Made by a program: the position numbers and the translations under genes. The notes beneath the pieces were generated by a model. That model did no database searches, was not told the origin of the DNA, and saw only the letters and a list, made by a program, of their open reading frames with translations. Shown here piece by piece: positions 10,381 through 23,100 of a stretch of 64,000 nucleotides of DNA; position 1 is the first letter of the stretch, and each line of letters begins with the position of its first letter. The stretch covers positions 66,853,292 to 66,917,291 of the forward strand of contig NC_092628.1 in the NCBI RefSeq assembly GCF_039555335.1. The letters run 5' to 3'. The DNA is from Amphiura filiformis. Lineage: Eukaryota; Echinodermata; Ophiuroidea; Amphilepidida; Amphiuridae.

Positions 10381-10975
10381 GAAACGCAATGTGGTGGACA
10401 TCAGGTCCACGTTCTTAGAAGGATCATGGATGGTTTCCAAGATTACCAGCTTCCTCCGACAGTAAAATTCATACGCTCCAATTAATTAATGAAATCGCAT
10501 TCAACTGATGCGATTTCCTTTAATGGATACTTAATACAAGACAATAAGATTTTGCTGCAACTTAAATATTGGGTTACTTTCATTTAAATGTACGCTGCTG
10601 CATCCATATTGGGACCATTGCCTGCAACAAATTAGGTGTCATAATGCGCAGAAATCAATTCTGCTTAGACTGTATATGCCATTCCCATCAACCGTTTTGG
10701 AATAATTGACAATCTTTTAGAGGGTTATCACTTTCTGTTAGGTGTTTATAAGTGGTGCACATTTAGATAAAAAAATCTCTTGAATAGAATGGCCCCCAAT
10801 ATGTTAAGTTGTTCCTTTGACTGTTTGATATAATTTTTTATCAAGATATAGCACTACTATAATAGTACTAATCATTCTTGTTCAGATATTTCCCCTTTCT
10901 TGCACTGAAACAATCTTACTCTCATAATATATTTTGACAGAGAGAAGGTGGACTGGCCCTGTCAAGTTCAAACAG
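10381..10975. other. Unassigned sequence
   Basis: Apart from a small inverted repeat (gaaatcgcattcaactgatg and gatttc around 10490-10520), nothing is recognised. Confidence 0.45.
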
Positions 10976-11250
10976 TAGTGTAGCCAGCGGGGGGGCAGAT
11001 GGGGCAGACTGCCCCCCTGACAAAAAATGAAAGAAAAAAGTGCCCTCTGACAAAGGGCAAAGGAAAAGAAAAAGGGCAAGGAGCCCCTTTTCCATCAAAA
11101 TTTACCCCAATCATGGGCCAAAATGGTGTAAAATACAAAATTTTTGTAGCGCGTACACATTATCAAAATAAAGCCATTTTCATCTCGATCATGGGCAAAT
11201 ATAGTGTCAAATTCAAAATTTTTGCTCGCTACGCGCGCACATCGTCCCAA
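10976..11250. mobile_element. GTAGCCAG-type MITE fragment, GC-rich left end
   Basis: Begins cagtagtgtagccagcgggg, the left terminus style of the other CAGTGGCGTAG elements in this window (31587, 49589). Inside, two related blocks start at atcatgggccaaaatggtgt (11111) and atcatgggcaaatatagtgt (11190) and carry gcgcgtacac and cgcgcgcaca. No matching right terminus was found. Confidence 0.5.
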
Positions 11251-13437
11251 TAAACCCTTCTTTGGAAGTACAGTCTCTCTAAAAACAAAAATTGCATGTT
11301 ACAACTGCAATTTTCTTCAGATGTGCCATGGGGAATGACGTTACTTTTACTGCAGTTGGAATTGTGTAGCCCTCATTAAACCACCTACAATCATCGAAAA
11401 AAAGTCTTGGAACGCTTGCGTTGGGTGTAAATAACGGAAAACTCTCACCCCCTCTCCCCCGTTCAATGTTGAGAAATGCCAATGTCTTCAGCGGTTTCCG
11501 AATGTGTTCGAACATTGATTGATGGGGAGAGGGGAAGGGTAAATCATTGTTGTAGATGTCATGCTTGTTCCCATGCAAAATATACGTCATTAATTTCCAT
11601 GATCATATGAAATTCTGCACGGAATTTTGACAGAGTGTACCAAGCGTTCCAAGGACTTATTTCGTAGATTGTAGCTTAAAATAATGACCTCACTTGGTGA
11701 AATATGAGGTTTTTGTCGGGGTTTTTGTTAAGATTTTGATCGTGACTTGACCATTGTGTATTAGAATTATCATCAAAGTATACTATCCGACCAATGAATT
11801 GAGTCGCCAAAACAGCTTACTATAATTATACTAAAAATACGATATTCAGAGAAATGAAGAAAAGACGAGTATGAGCACAGCTCGTAAAATTGCAGTCACC
11901 CTTAAAGATGTACAAGACTGAAAGGTTGCTTTTCCTCATTTTGAGATCCAGCAGTTTTATTTTAACTTTTAATTTTTTGTTGACATCACTATTATAAAAC
12001 AGTAATATACAAGTGCAACTGTCTAGTATTCTATTTATAATGTTTCAAACAATGTATGTTTCTGACGCAGGTAAATTACTAGTACACTGAATACAGACCT
12101 TTAGGTTTTACACACTTTTCTTAACAATATGTATTTGTAATACTTTTAAAACAATAGCATGCTTAGTGTTCATTAAACACATAAACGCTCGTAAACACTT
12201 AATGATAAACGCATCGAAGCATTTAAATATTAAACATAATATATACATATTTGATTTTAAGATTAAACACCCTGCTTATAAACTAAAATTCAATGATATT
12301 TTCATTAATGTGATTGAATTATGAGTCTTTTCCCAGAAATAATGGTAATTAGAATTTCACTTGTTTGTGTACATGTACAATTACTAGTAAATATTATTGA
12401 AATTACAGTCAGGCTAACACTTTCTTCATGTTCTTCAAAAGTAACCTTTTATTGGGGATGCGTATTTTTTCAGGAATATAGCCCAATGGGTCGGTTTAGG
12501 TTATATTGGGCTTCTTGTTTAATTTGGAAACATTTTGGTATCACATTGTTGTGGTCAATCGCAGCCAGTCGCAGCTCTTGTAAATATACTCATCAACTTT
12601 GTCCCTGGTCTTTGATAGGAAGGCAAGTTTCCACATTATAGTATATGTTACATAAGGAGATGTTCGTGTAATTCTCGCAATCAGCGAGTATAAGTCATGT
12701 CAGGAAGAAAAAAACATACGTTTGAAATCATTTGTCTATCAAAGACTGATACAATCCGTGTAAATTGATCCCTCCTTATATCATACCTAGATTTGATTAA
12801 AACATACCCTCTAGTAATAACACACACTTGTATTAAATCTTGTGCCATCTTATGACAATTACATCATTATTAAGTCTAAGTTAAAAAAAAAAAAAGAAGT
12901 GCACATGTACTTTAATTTTGTTTACCTGGAATTAAAAGCCATGAATCCTATGAAAAGCTTCTTTAACATAATGCAACCTCTTTTAGAAAAAACAAAAATA
13001 ACCATGTAGCTTCTCAAATAATGTTTTCAAAAAAACAAAAAAAACTTTCAACAATGATAATATATAAAACACCTTAGCGGTACATAAAACTGAGTAAATA
13101 TAGGCAAACATGTACTGGTACATTGTACAACAAAGAAGTTATACGAAAGTAACTGTCGCCTTATCAGGAAGTCGGACCCGGCCAATTGATTTTTTTCTCA
13201 GCGTTGTGCCAAAGCCCTAAAGCAACTGGCCAAAATATGATATGTAAACATGGTAAAAGTCATCCAAAATGTGATTTTTGCGTAGTCATAAAAAAACAAA
13301 AAAAAATAAAAATAAAAATAAAAACATGAAATTCCACTATACTTGGCTCGTTAGTTTTTATTTTGGTACGAATGGAAAGAGACTCAATGCTAATGCGGTG
13401 CAAACCTTGATAAACAAATCAGTATCAAATAGCACAT
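11251..13437. other. 3' flank of gene A, no recognised feature
   Basis: AT-rich intergenic DNA with A-runs near 12885 and 13035 and an AT-rich tract at 13300-13325. No coding blocks or long repeats seen on either strand. Confidence 0.5.
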
Positions 13438-13461
13438 TATAGAATAGAATAGAATAGAATT
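13438..13461. repeat. (AGAAT)n microsatellite
   Basis: Nearly five perfect copies of agaat. Confidence 0.9.
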
Positions 13462-13959
13462 TGGGAACATCATGTGGTGCTTAGTAGAACTAACATATCT
13501 GATAAGGCGAGGGTTAAATGGTACAACCAACTCTATATTTCTATCTTATCCAACAGTTTTTATTATTTATCTTATTTATCTTACTAAACAATTTAAAGTA
13601 AGCTCATAAAAAAGAGTGATTTTGTGTTAATTAGCAATATATCACCCATGCCTTATTATACAAGATTGACAGAACTTATATTAGCAAATTATGACCCTTT
13701 GTACGGTCATCTCAAAACGAGGTTATACCTGCTAAGTGCGTGTTGTGTGTGTACGCCTTTTACACGCATACGTAATTACCATGTACGCTTTGCAAACGCC
13801 ATCTGGGGGTTATAGTAGTGCTCGGTGGGGTTCATTGCTAGAAAAGCGTTTGCAGCATGGTTTGCAGGAAGAACCTCGTTTTGGTAGCAAGATGGCGGAT
13901 CCGTGCAAATGGTGAATTAGGGAACATTTGCTAAAAAGCTCTTCCAGGTATCCTAGTGA

Positions 13960-14100
13960 CTAGATAGCACCAGGCACTGTCTTCACCTGGACAGTAGGAT
14001 TGGAGTATGCTGGTGGCAAATCTCCCTGCATGTGCTGGTAGGCAAAGGCACCGGTTCCAGATGGCAATTGTTGCTGTTCAATAACCACGGTTGTCTGTCG
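13960..14100 (-). CDS. Gene A terminal exon, with PPAY motif
   Basis: Acceptor cttctcattacag; 46 codons from RQTTVVIEQQQLPSG to TVPGAI, then TAG. It contains LPPAYSN, a PPxY motif of the kind bound by WW domains of Nedd4-family ligases; in LAPTM proteins such motifs direct lysosomal sorting. A candidate aataaa on the minus strand lies near 13559-13564. Confidence 0.82.
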   Translation of the reverse strand, partial: RQTTVVIEQQQLPSGTGAFAYQHMQGDLPPAYSNPTVQVKTVPGAI

Positions 14101-17100
14101 CTGTAATGAGAAGATCATTATGGTAAGATCATACTTTCGAGCTACAGTGTGTCCATGAAAGAATTATATCGTCAGTAACTTAAATGTTTAAGTATTTTAA
14201 TGCCCGAACCATACAAAGCTAAATAGTTAATAATTAGTTGACAATTGACCGCACCGTTCTTGAATTATAATAATTTGCAAATCATACCTCATTTTAAATC
14301 CTTTCCACGGAGTTACTCACATAAACTATGATGCTGACAATATGCCTCATGCTCAGTTCTTGGTACTCCAAATACATATCATTGATTGATATTTTGAATC
14401 CGTGGAATAGATTGTAAATGAGGTATTTTTGTAAAATTCTTATATTTCAAGAAAGAAACGGTCAATGTTCAAAATTTAGGAAGTATATTTAAGCTGTTGT
14501 ATCATGCAAATGCATCAGTCCTATTTGATTCGGGCATTATAAAATGCTCAAATATTAAAGTGTCCGACGATACAGTTCATTCAGGCTTCAAAGTAATTGT
14601 TACAAATCACAAATCACAAGACATCTTTGATGTCCCAATAATTCTTTCGAACCTGAATTTTCATCTATATCACCCGGAACCAGGATATTTTATTCCAGTG
14701 GCGGCCGGGATTTTTTTTTTCGATGGGCATGGGGTGAAATCAGATGGGTAGTTTTAAATTTTGGACAATTTTGGCCCAAATTAAGATAATTATTCATTAG
14801 TTTATTAGAGGCATTTAAATTGATATATGTCATATCAAATTCAAAACAAAACTTTTTCATTTGGAGAACTTAATGAGACAAAAGTATCAGTAATCAATTC
14901 AAACGACTTGTCAAACCCTGAACGTGTATTAGTCACTAATGGTGTTTTACTTTACTTTCTCCTATATGTTATGATTGCTCGATGTGATATGTAGCCATCA
15001 AACGATTAAGTGAAACAAAAATTGATAGGATATTAATTTCATGTGCAAACATAATCAGGCCTACTTTAGTGATTATTTAGCAAATACAAGAGCAATATTT
15101 TCCTAGTTTTCTTTGCCTTAATAAAATGTCACCTTCAGATTTTCCACAGAGATGACAAAATCAAAATATTTAGTGCATATCGTTGTTTGAATAATATAAC
15201 TCGAAGGCCGTGACACACCGCTGGGATAGCGACGTTTCACGTATTCACTGTACATGGTCGAGCCCCCAGCGACTAATCCGGGACACCCACCCTGTGGTGA
15301 GGAGTGGGGAGCTGGACCCCTGTCAGAAAAGAACCAGATCTGACTAATATAAGAGCTCCTTTAGATCGGGCAGGAGTCCAAGGAGTTCATCCAGCACATC
15401 TATGAATGCCATTGTGGTAGACTTGCCAACCCCGGGTTGCCAACCCGACCATCGTGGCAAGTATTGGTCGGAAACCTTCCAAACATTATAGTACAACAAA
15501 AGCCAAGGCCCTCAGTCCACAGCAGCGAAAAACAAAAAAAAGTAGGTAACGGGTTGACCAGTGATGGAGCGAAGGGTGCTAAGAATCTCTGGAAGAAAAG
15601 TTTCAAGATAAATTATATATCTGCACCTACAACACAAGAACATTAGAAGGAGAAGACAAACTCACTGATCTTGAGAATGAACTCGAACATATCAATTATT
15701 GGGACATAGTAGGACTCAGTGAAATTAAGAGGAGAGGCGAAGAACTATCAGTCCAAGAGAACGCCAAATATGGATCAGGAGTATTACATATTATATACCT
15801 CATATATAGATTCCGCTCATCTGATTGGTTAAAAGTGGAGTCATTAAAATAGCTGTGCCCCCTTTTTCTATCAAGATGACGTCATACAACAACTGTGCCC
15901 CAGGCACAGTTGATTCTATCCCGGAAAATAATTGGATATTCGCAACCCCGAATACACACATTGCGCACCCACTATACGGCCGGCGTTGATTACGAGTGTT
16001 GAGACTATCGCGGTCACAGTTCGCAATGAATTTGACCTCTCCTTGACGACGATCTTTCACCGGCCGCCGTGAGTGCAGTGATTGTTTACAATCTGTTACA
16101 TGTCAAGGATTTATGCCTGCCAAATGTCACTTTTTAGACAAATTACTACGACCTGGAGACTCGGCAGTGTGTGATGTTAGCACAGAAACGGTAGGGTTGT
16201 TTTAGATATGAAATCGGTAGATATCGGTCCAAATTCTGCACCCTTGCTCTTGCATGCACTGTGTGCATTTAAGCCTACTTAGGCCTATGCAGTTAAAAGC
16301 TTGTACTCGTAGCCTTGTCAGTCAGGAAATCTTTTAACCAATCAAATGAGAAGAATCTATATTATTCGGTATATAAAACAAATATTGACTGCTTAATATT
16401 CGGGGCAGTTTAAAATTATAGGCCCTCGGTGATGTCAAAACCATGACTATGCCCTCAGCTTCGCTTCGGGCATAGTCATGGTTTTGACATCACCTCGGGC
16501 CTATAATTTTAACTGTGCCCCTCATAGCAGTCAATATTTGTATAATAATACCCTGCTATGACAATAGCTGCACTAGGTTAATCGTATAATCTCCTTATGT
16601 GGTTAGCATGGCTGGGCCAGGAAATCCACAAGGTCAGCCAATGTATGTACATGTATTCGGTACATGTGCCATATCTTTTACAATGGTGATAAATTTCTGG
16701 TTTGTTTTATTTCAAAACGCAACATTCGATATTCTAAAGCTTGGTCCAAATCCAAGAGAAGAACCAACTCTAGTAATTTATGTGGTTTCAAATTATATCA
16801 GACGTTGCCTTTTTGATAGAAATGGTGTTTGTTGATGTGCACAGTTTCCCATTAGATCATAACATGCTGTTGTACATCCAAGGTCAAAGGTCTTTTAATC
16901 CATATTTGGCGTTGTTCTGGGACTGACTATAGTGGAACCACGAAGAGGGTCCATGGATAATGACAAGTGTAAATGACAGCAACAGTGGAGTGAGCTTCTT
17001 GTTGAACAAGAACATCAAGGACAAAGTCATCAGTTACATGAATTCGGGAGATAGAATAGCCCAGATTATCATCCAACTTTCATATGTAAAATCGTTATGG

Positions 17101-20100
17101 AAGACTTTGTCTTTAACGCTCAAGTTGGGAAAAAGGAAGATGCAAAAGAAACATCAGTTGGCAACTTCGGATACAAGAAGAGAAATGAACGAGGAGGTCT
17201 TTCAGTAGATTTTGCAGAGGCAAATAAACTGAGAACAGGGAATACTTTCTTCAAATAGAAAGAAAGACACAAGTGGACCGGTAAGTGTCCAAATGGTCTT
17301 CACTAGATTGAAATCGACTATATTCTGTGTGACAGATAACAAACTTGGCTCGATATCCCAGTACTCAACATATTTTCAACAGAAAGTGATTTCAGATTGG
17401 TTAGAAGTATAGCAAACTTCAATATCCGTTACGAAAGGAGGAAACTCGTTAATACGAAGAAAAAGGTCATTGACTTTAACAAGTTACAGGAGGAGAAATA
17501 CATGAAGTGTATGGCACAAGAAAGGCATTAAATAAACCAGAACATAAAGAGCTATGTAAATCAGCAAGAAAGAATATGAAAACCGACATTCGCAATTTTA
17601 ATACAGAGCATCTCTGAAGAAAAATGAAAAATGACAGGAGTGTAAAAAAGGCTAAAGAAGCTTAGTTATATAGGGATAAATCAAATCATTAAAATGAAGG
17701 TAGAAGATGGTACCATCATCAATGACAGTGACAGAAATAGATCAATAATCAAAATAGTAGAAGAATTTTACCAAGACAGTAAAACCCCAGTACCAGAACA
17801 TGAGGAAGATATCCTTGATGTGGGAGCAGATGAGGTGGAAGCAATTTTGAAGTCAATGAAAAATGGAAAATATCCAGGGCCAGATGATAATGGCAGAAAT
17901 GCTGAAGTGTGGAGGAAACACAGTCATCCAAGCATTGACAAAGAGTCCTAATGTTATTATTTTGCACAAAAAAGGCGACACTAAAGATCTTAAAATATAC
18001 CGACCAATTAGCCTTCTCTTATAAACTGCACACATACAAACTCATCACCAAAGTAATCAGTCACAAACAGGATGACCACTCAACTGGACGAAAACCAACC
18101 TGCAGAACAAGCTGGATTCAGGAGCAATTTCTCCAACAATTGACCACTTACAGGCAGTAGATCAACTTGTTGAAAAATCTAGGGAATACCAGCTGAACTT
18201 ATGACTCGCTTTTGTGGATTATGAAAAAGCTTTTGATTCGGTGGAAACAAATTCAGTCATCCAAGCACTCAAAAACCAACGCATAAACACAATCTACATT
18301 AAGACCATCCAGGAAATTTATACCAATGCCACAGCTATACTATAAGGACAATAAACCAATTTTTATCAGAAGGGGAGTACGTCAGGGAGATACCATGTCA
18401 CCGAAGTTGTTTATGGCAACCCTATAGAAGACATCTTCAAGAGATTGAACTGGGTTGATAAAGGCATCAATGTAAATGGAAAGCAATTAAACCATCTAAT
18501 GTTTGCAGATGACATTGTGATCATATCTGGAGATGCAGCCGAGTTGGGAGAAATGTTAACTGATTTGACAACGAGAGTGTCGAGTAGGAAAGTGGGGCTA
18601 ACAATGAACATGTCAAACACATATGTCACGTATGATGATAACAAGGAAATCAAAATTGGAACTGAAATACTGGAACAGATATCCAAATACACATACCTAT
18701 AGGACAAGAAATTTGGCCAACGATACGTACTAACATTTTCAAATGATGGACGGCTTTTCCTCCCAGCTACATACACTAAAAGTACATATCATTAGATTTA
18801 TGAAGTTTACTTCGAGGACTGTTAAATGTTAAAAATATTAATTTTCAATAAATCTGACGGAAGCTAAAGCCCAAGTTTGAGATGGGGGATTCCCCAATGC
18901 CCTCGTGGCACCGGCACCACGGCCTTGTTATTCCTACCTCATTAACCCTGTTGGCGTCAGAAATACGGCCTCTACCATCACGGTATTCTTGGTACTGCGA
19001 CAGGACGCACAAAACGCACACAATCTAAAGTGTTGAAAAAACACAACAGAAGAATGTAAGTATGTTTTTATTTGTTTCACTATTGTTGTCATTTTCACTG
19101 GTCACCCATGCCAGAAATTACACTCACAAAACTGACTGTTTTGGCTTGTTAAATAAGCTGCACTCATCTTATGTTCTACTAACAAATCAAAAAAGCTCAA
19201 AAGGTCGGTTTAGTCTTAGTAATGCCAACAATTTGTTGGGTTTACTTAGAGTTTCAACTTTTCTGATTTTGCTAACTTAAAGAATTTAAGTTGTCAGGGA
19301 ACGTATAGGTTAATGCAGCTCTACTATGACACCCATGCGGCGCCTACGTTGTTGCAACTCAACCAAATTAAATTGTTGCAGCTCTAACAAAATGAGTTTA
19401 TCCAACTTAGCATCTTTCGAATTTGTCAAAATCTGACCCCTTTTCCTCCACAGAATTTAGCTTAATAACTTTTATTTTCGTAATTGGCGCAACAAATCAT
19501 ATGGAAACAACTCTTCTGCAAATTTGTATAAGTATACAATTCATTTGTAATAACCAATTCAATAGTCATGATACAATACAATAAACAATAAACGGAATTT
19601 ATATAGCGCCGTAGCATAAGTATGAACAAAGCGCTTAATCAAGTGATCTTGAGTTAGCATTACTTAAACTACCTCAAAATCCTAAAATTAATAATTAATC
19701 GATCTGATATCAGCTCATTAGCTATTTTGGGTTGACAATACATAGAACAGTAGAAAAGGGCGTTTAAACTTACATCCGTGATGAAGAATGGAAATAGGGC
19801 TATCAGTTCAGCCACAATAGCAACGCCGCCATACTCATAGCCGATCTGCAAAGGTAGAAACCACGGTGAACAATTAAAACACGAAATAATTACAATTCAT
19901 CGAATAATTATAACTCATACATCCTGAATAATCATTGCTCATCTTCTGATTTTCAAAAAATGCTCTACACATTCAGAAAGGGCTAGCTATAAAGCCAAGA
20001 AAATGTGTTTCCTTGCCCTCCACCGACCGACCCAAAATTGGCTAAAATCAGGGTATGCCCTTTAAAAATTGGGGGTTTTTTTTGTTGTTTTTTAGATTTT

Positions 20101-23100
20101 AAGGCTAAATTTGGCCAACAACGTTTTGTTCAGAAGAAAATCATTGCTATAAATTAATGATGTCGCATGTTATATGAGACGATAGATGCACGACAGCGGA
20201 TATAAACAATACCTTTATTCTCATTCTTAAAAGGGCATTTCATGATCCACAGCCTCATCCCCCACTTTTCTCCAAAAAAAATTGAGATTTTTATACCACT
20301 GGAAACCTCTCGCTACATAATATTTATCACGGTACAAAATATTTCTTGCAGATTATTTTGTTTATGAGCAAGGTTTTTAAGTCAAGTCAACACATACATA
20401 TATGACAGCCAGTGAAAAAATTTCACTGACTATCCAGGATTTGAACCTGGGACCCGGGGGGGGCACTCAACTTTGGAAGTGACGGGTATGTGCCTCCCGG
20501 AGTCGCGAAGTAGGGGCCTATCGGGTACAAAGCGTTATTTTAAAAAGGGGTCATTGGGTACAAACAAAATAAAAAAGGGGTCATTGGGTACAATATTTTG
20601 AAAAAAGGGGGTCATCGAGTATAAGATTTAAAAAAAAGGGTCATCGGGTAGAAAATTTTGAAAAAATGGAGCAAAATTTTGAAAATTTCGGCATAATTTT
20701 GAAAAAATGGAGCAAAATTTGACAGTTTCGGCATTTTTTTGTTGCATTTTGATGATGCTATTCTAGAAAAAAGGGGGTCATTGGGTAGCTGCAACCAAAA
20801 AAAGGGGGTCATTGGGTAGCCGCAACTAAAAAAAAAGGGGGTCATCGGGTATTGCTTTTTTAAAAAGGGGTCATCGGGTATAGTCGACTTCAAAAGAGGG
20901 GCCTATTGACAGGCACATACCGTCACTTCCAAAGTTGAGTGCCCCCCCCCCCCCCCGGGACCTGGGACATTCGAATTATTTTGTTTAGCAAAAATATCGT
21001 CAAATTTGAATTACGTTCTGGTATACCAGAATGAAATTACAACACAGTGGCTTTTGGAGCAATGTAATACACATAGTCATGCATAACTCGCAAATGCAAA
21101 ATCGGAATCAACTGAAATTTTAGGAATAAGCTTTTTTCGTGGATATCTACTAATTTCAGTTGATTCCGATTTTGCGTTAGCGAGTTATCCATGATTATGT
21201 ATATTATAATGCTCCATGGCCACTGTTGTAATTTCGTTATGGTATACCAGAACGAAATTCAAATTTGACGATATTTTTGCTAAACGAATTAATCTGCAAG
21301 AAATTTTTTGGCACATAAACATTATGTAGCCAGCGCTTTCCAGTGGTATAAAAAGCTCAACTTTTTTTGAGAAAAGTGGGGGGGATGAGGCTGTGGATCA
21401 CGAAATGCCCTTCTAAGTGTTTAAGAATGATCAATAAAATTCATGTTGTAGTGTTTATTTTTGGTAGGGGCCTATTCTTTCGTCCCTTACCGAAATCACG
21501 GAGTACAAACTGACAGCTATAGCATAGAGATACCAAACAAATCCAACCGATTTGGCCACAATGAACGGGCTCAACAGCTGCTTGTTGTCCTGTGGAAAAA
21601 ATAAAAGAACAACATTAAAGTAATGATACAAATTGGAATTGGTGAGCATTCTTCTATTTTGAAATACAAAAAAGTCTTTGAGCAACGCGAAGATGGTAAA
21701 TGAAAGGCAAACGTATTGGATACAGTAGAATTATCACATAGCATAGACTGGCCCCCAGTCTCGGTTCGGTTCCATCTCTGGATAATGTAACAATAAATAA
21801 TTACATAATGCCCTATGAAAAAAATGCCAAAGTCCTCTACCCCCCCCTTATTTTGTTCAATGCCAAAAATCCATTCCTCTTCATCCACAAATCGACGCCA
21901 CTAATTATACCACCACAGTCAACCATGCAGCAATATAGAAATATACTCGTATTATAAGTGAACGCGAAAGTCCATTGAGCGCTGATTCCTCGACTGGTCC
22001 AATCTGTTAGAGATCTCACTTCCAAATATTCGTTCAACGAAGTACGGTGATTCCGATGTCAATTACGAAAGCCCCGCCCCAGTTTCAATTCAAATATGGT
22101 AGCACAAAATGGGGGGCAAAGTGAATTTCAGGGGGGGCAAAATTGGCACATTTTGCGCAAAATTGCCGCAAAAAGTGAAAATTTACGTGGTTTTGGGGGT
22201 TTTGCCTCAAAAGTGGGGGGACAAACTGGGGGGCAAGAAAATACCCCCCCGTAGCGCCGCCACTGACTTTGTATAAGCCTGCCGGATAAGCCTATGCGAA
22301 TCCAAGCAGCCATTTCATTCAACCACAGACCTAGACTTCTCCGTAGTCTACTTGCCCATTTTGCATACATTGTACTCAAGCATAAAACGCTGAATTGTAT
22401 TAATTTGTGTGCAATTGATAGATTTTCACATCTGATATTTTCAGTCACCATACTTCCTCTGTTTGTTAGCTTCCCAAGAATTTTTTACTCGATCAATAAA
22501 CTGGTAGATTCCAAAAGCGAACCAGTATAATTATGAAAGATATGTTACATTCGATAACTTTTATTGTCACTAATCATCTAATTATATAAACTCTTTATGA
22601 CCATTTTACTATTGAACACTTTAATTTTAACATGTTTAATAAACATCAGTATAATTTTGAGTTCAACGGAATGCGTTCATCATGTTCATTATGCATGCGC
22701 GTATTTTTTTTTGGGGGGGGGCTTTGGGGCGCCAACCCCCGGGGTAAAAAGCAGGGGCGGCAAAATCGAAGGGCGGCGGAAGAAGAGGGGCGGCAAACGA
22801 AGGGGCGGCGGAAGAAGAAAGGGCGGCAAAAAGAATTAGTAAAGAAAAAAGGGCGGAAAAAAGTAGGCTATACAAAATTTTGGAAAAAATTGTACTATAC
22901 ATCAAAATGTGTTGCTTTTAGGGCGCTAGCGCTGAAAATCCTTTTTTTTTGCTCTTCACTTTTTCAAACCACCGAAAAATTGTTTGGGTCAACCTTTTCG
23001 GGCTGTTGAGGAAGGGGCGGCAAAATTTAATTTTCTTCAGCCCCCCGGGGTAGGGGCGGCCACGGTACGCCACTGTTATGATTAAATAATAATGACATAT

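Larger units (their letters stand above)
20228..21416. mobile_element. Fold-back family F, near-complete copy with a nested MITE
   Basis: The left arm (20228-20372: aagggcatttcatgatccac) is the reverse complement of the right arm (21275-21416, ending gtggatcacgaaatgccctt). Nested inside are a palindrome (20978-21290) and a hAT-like MITE (20453-20959). It lies between gene A exons 5 and 4. Partial relatives are at 5945-6191 and 26690-26750. Confidence 0.75.

Noticed and set aside
14497-14751. 84-codon frame in the gene A last intron
   Set aside because: Runs into a TE-like GC-rich end (ccagtggcggccggga), and the composition is not coding-like.
16599-16835. Hydrophobic 78-codon frame (AGPGNPQGQPMY start) as a gene
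   Set aside because: Located within DNA that interrupts the RTE LINE, with no recognised family and no matching exons. It might be part of an unidentified insertion.
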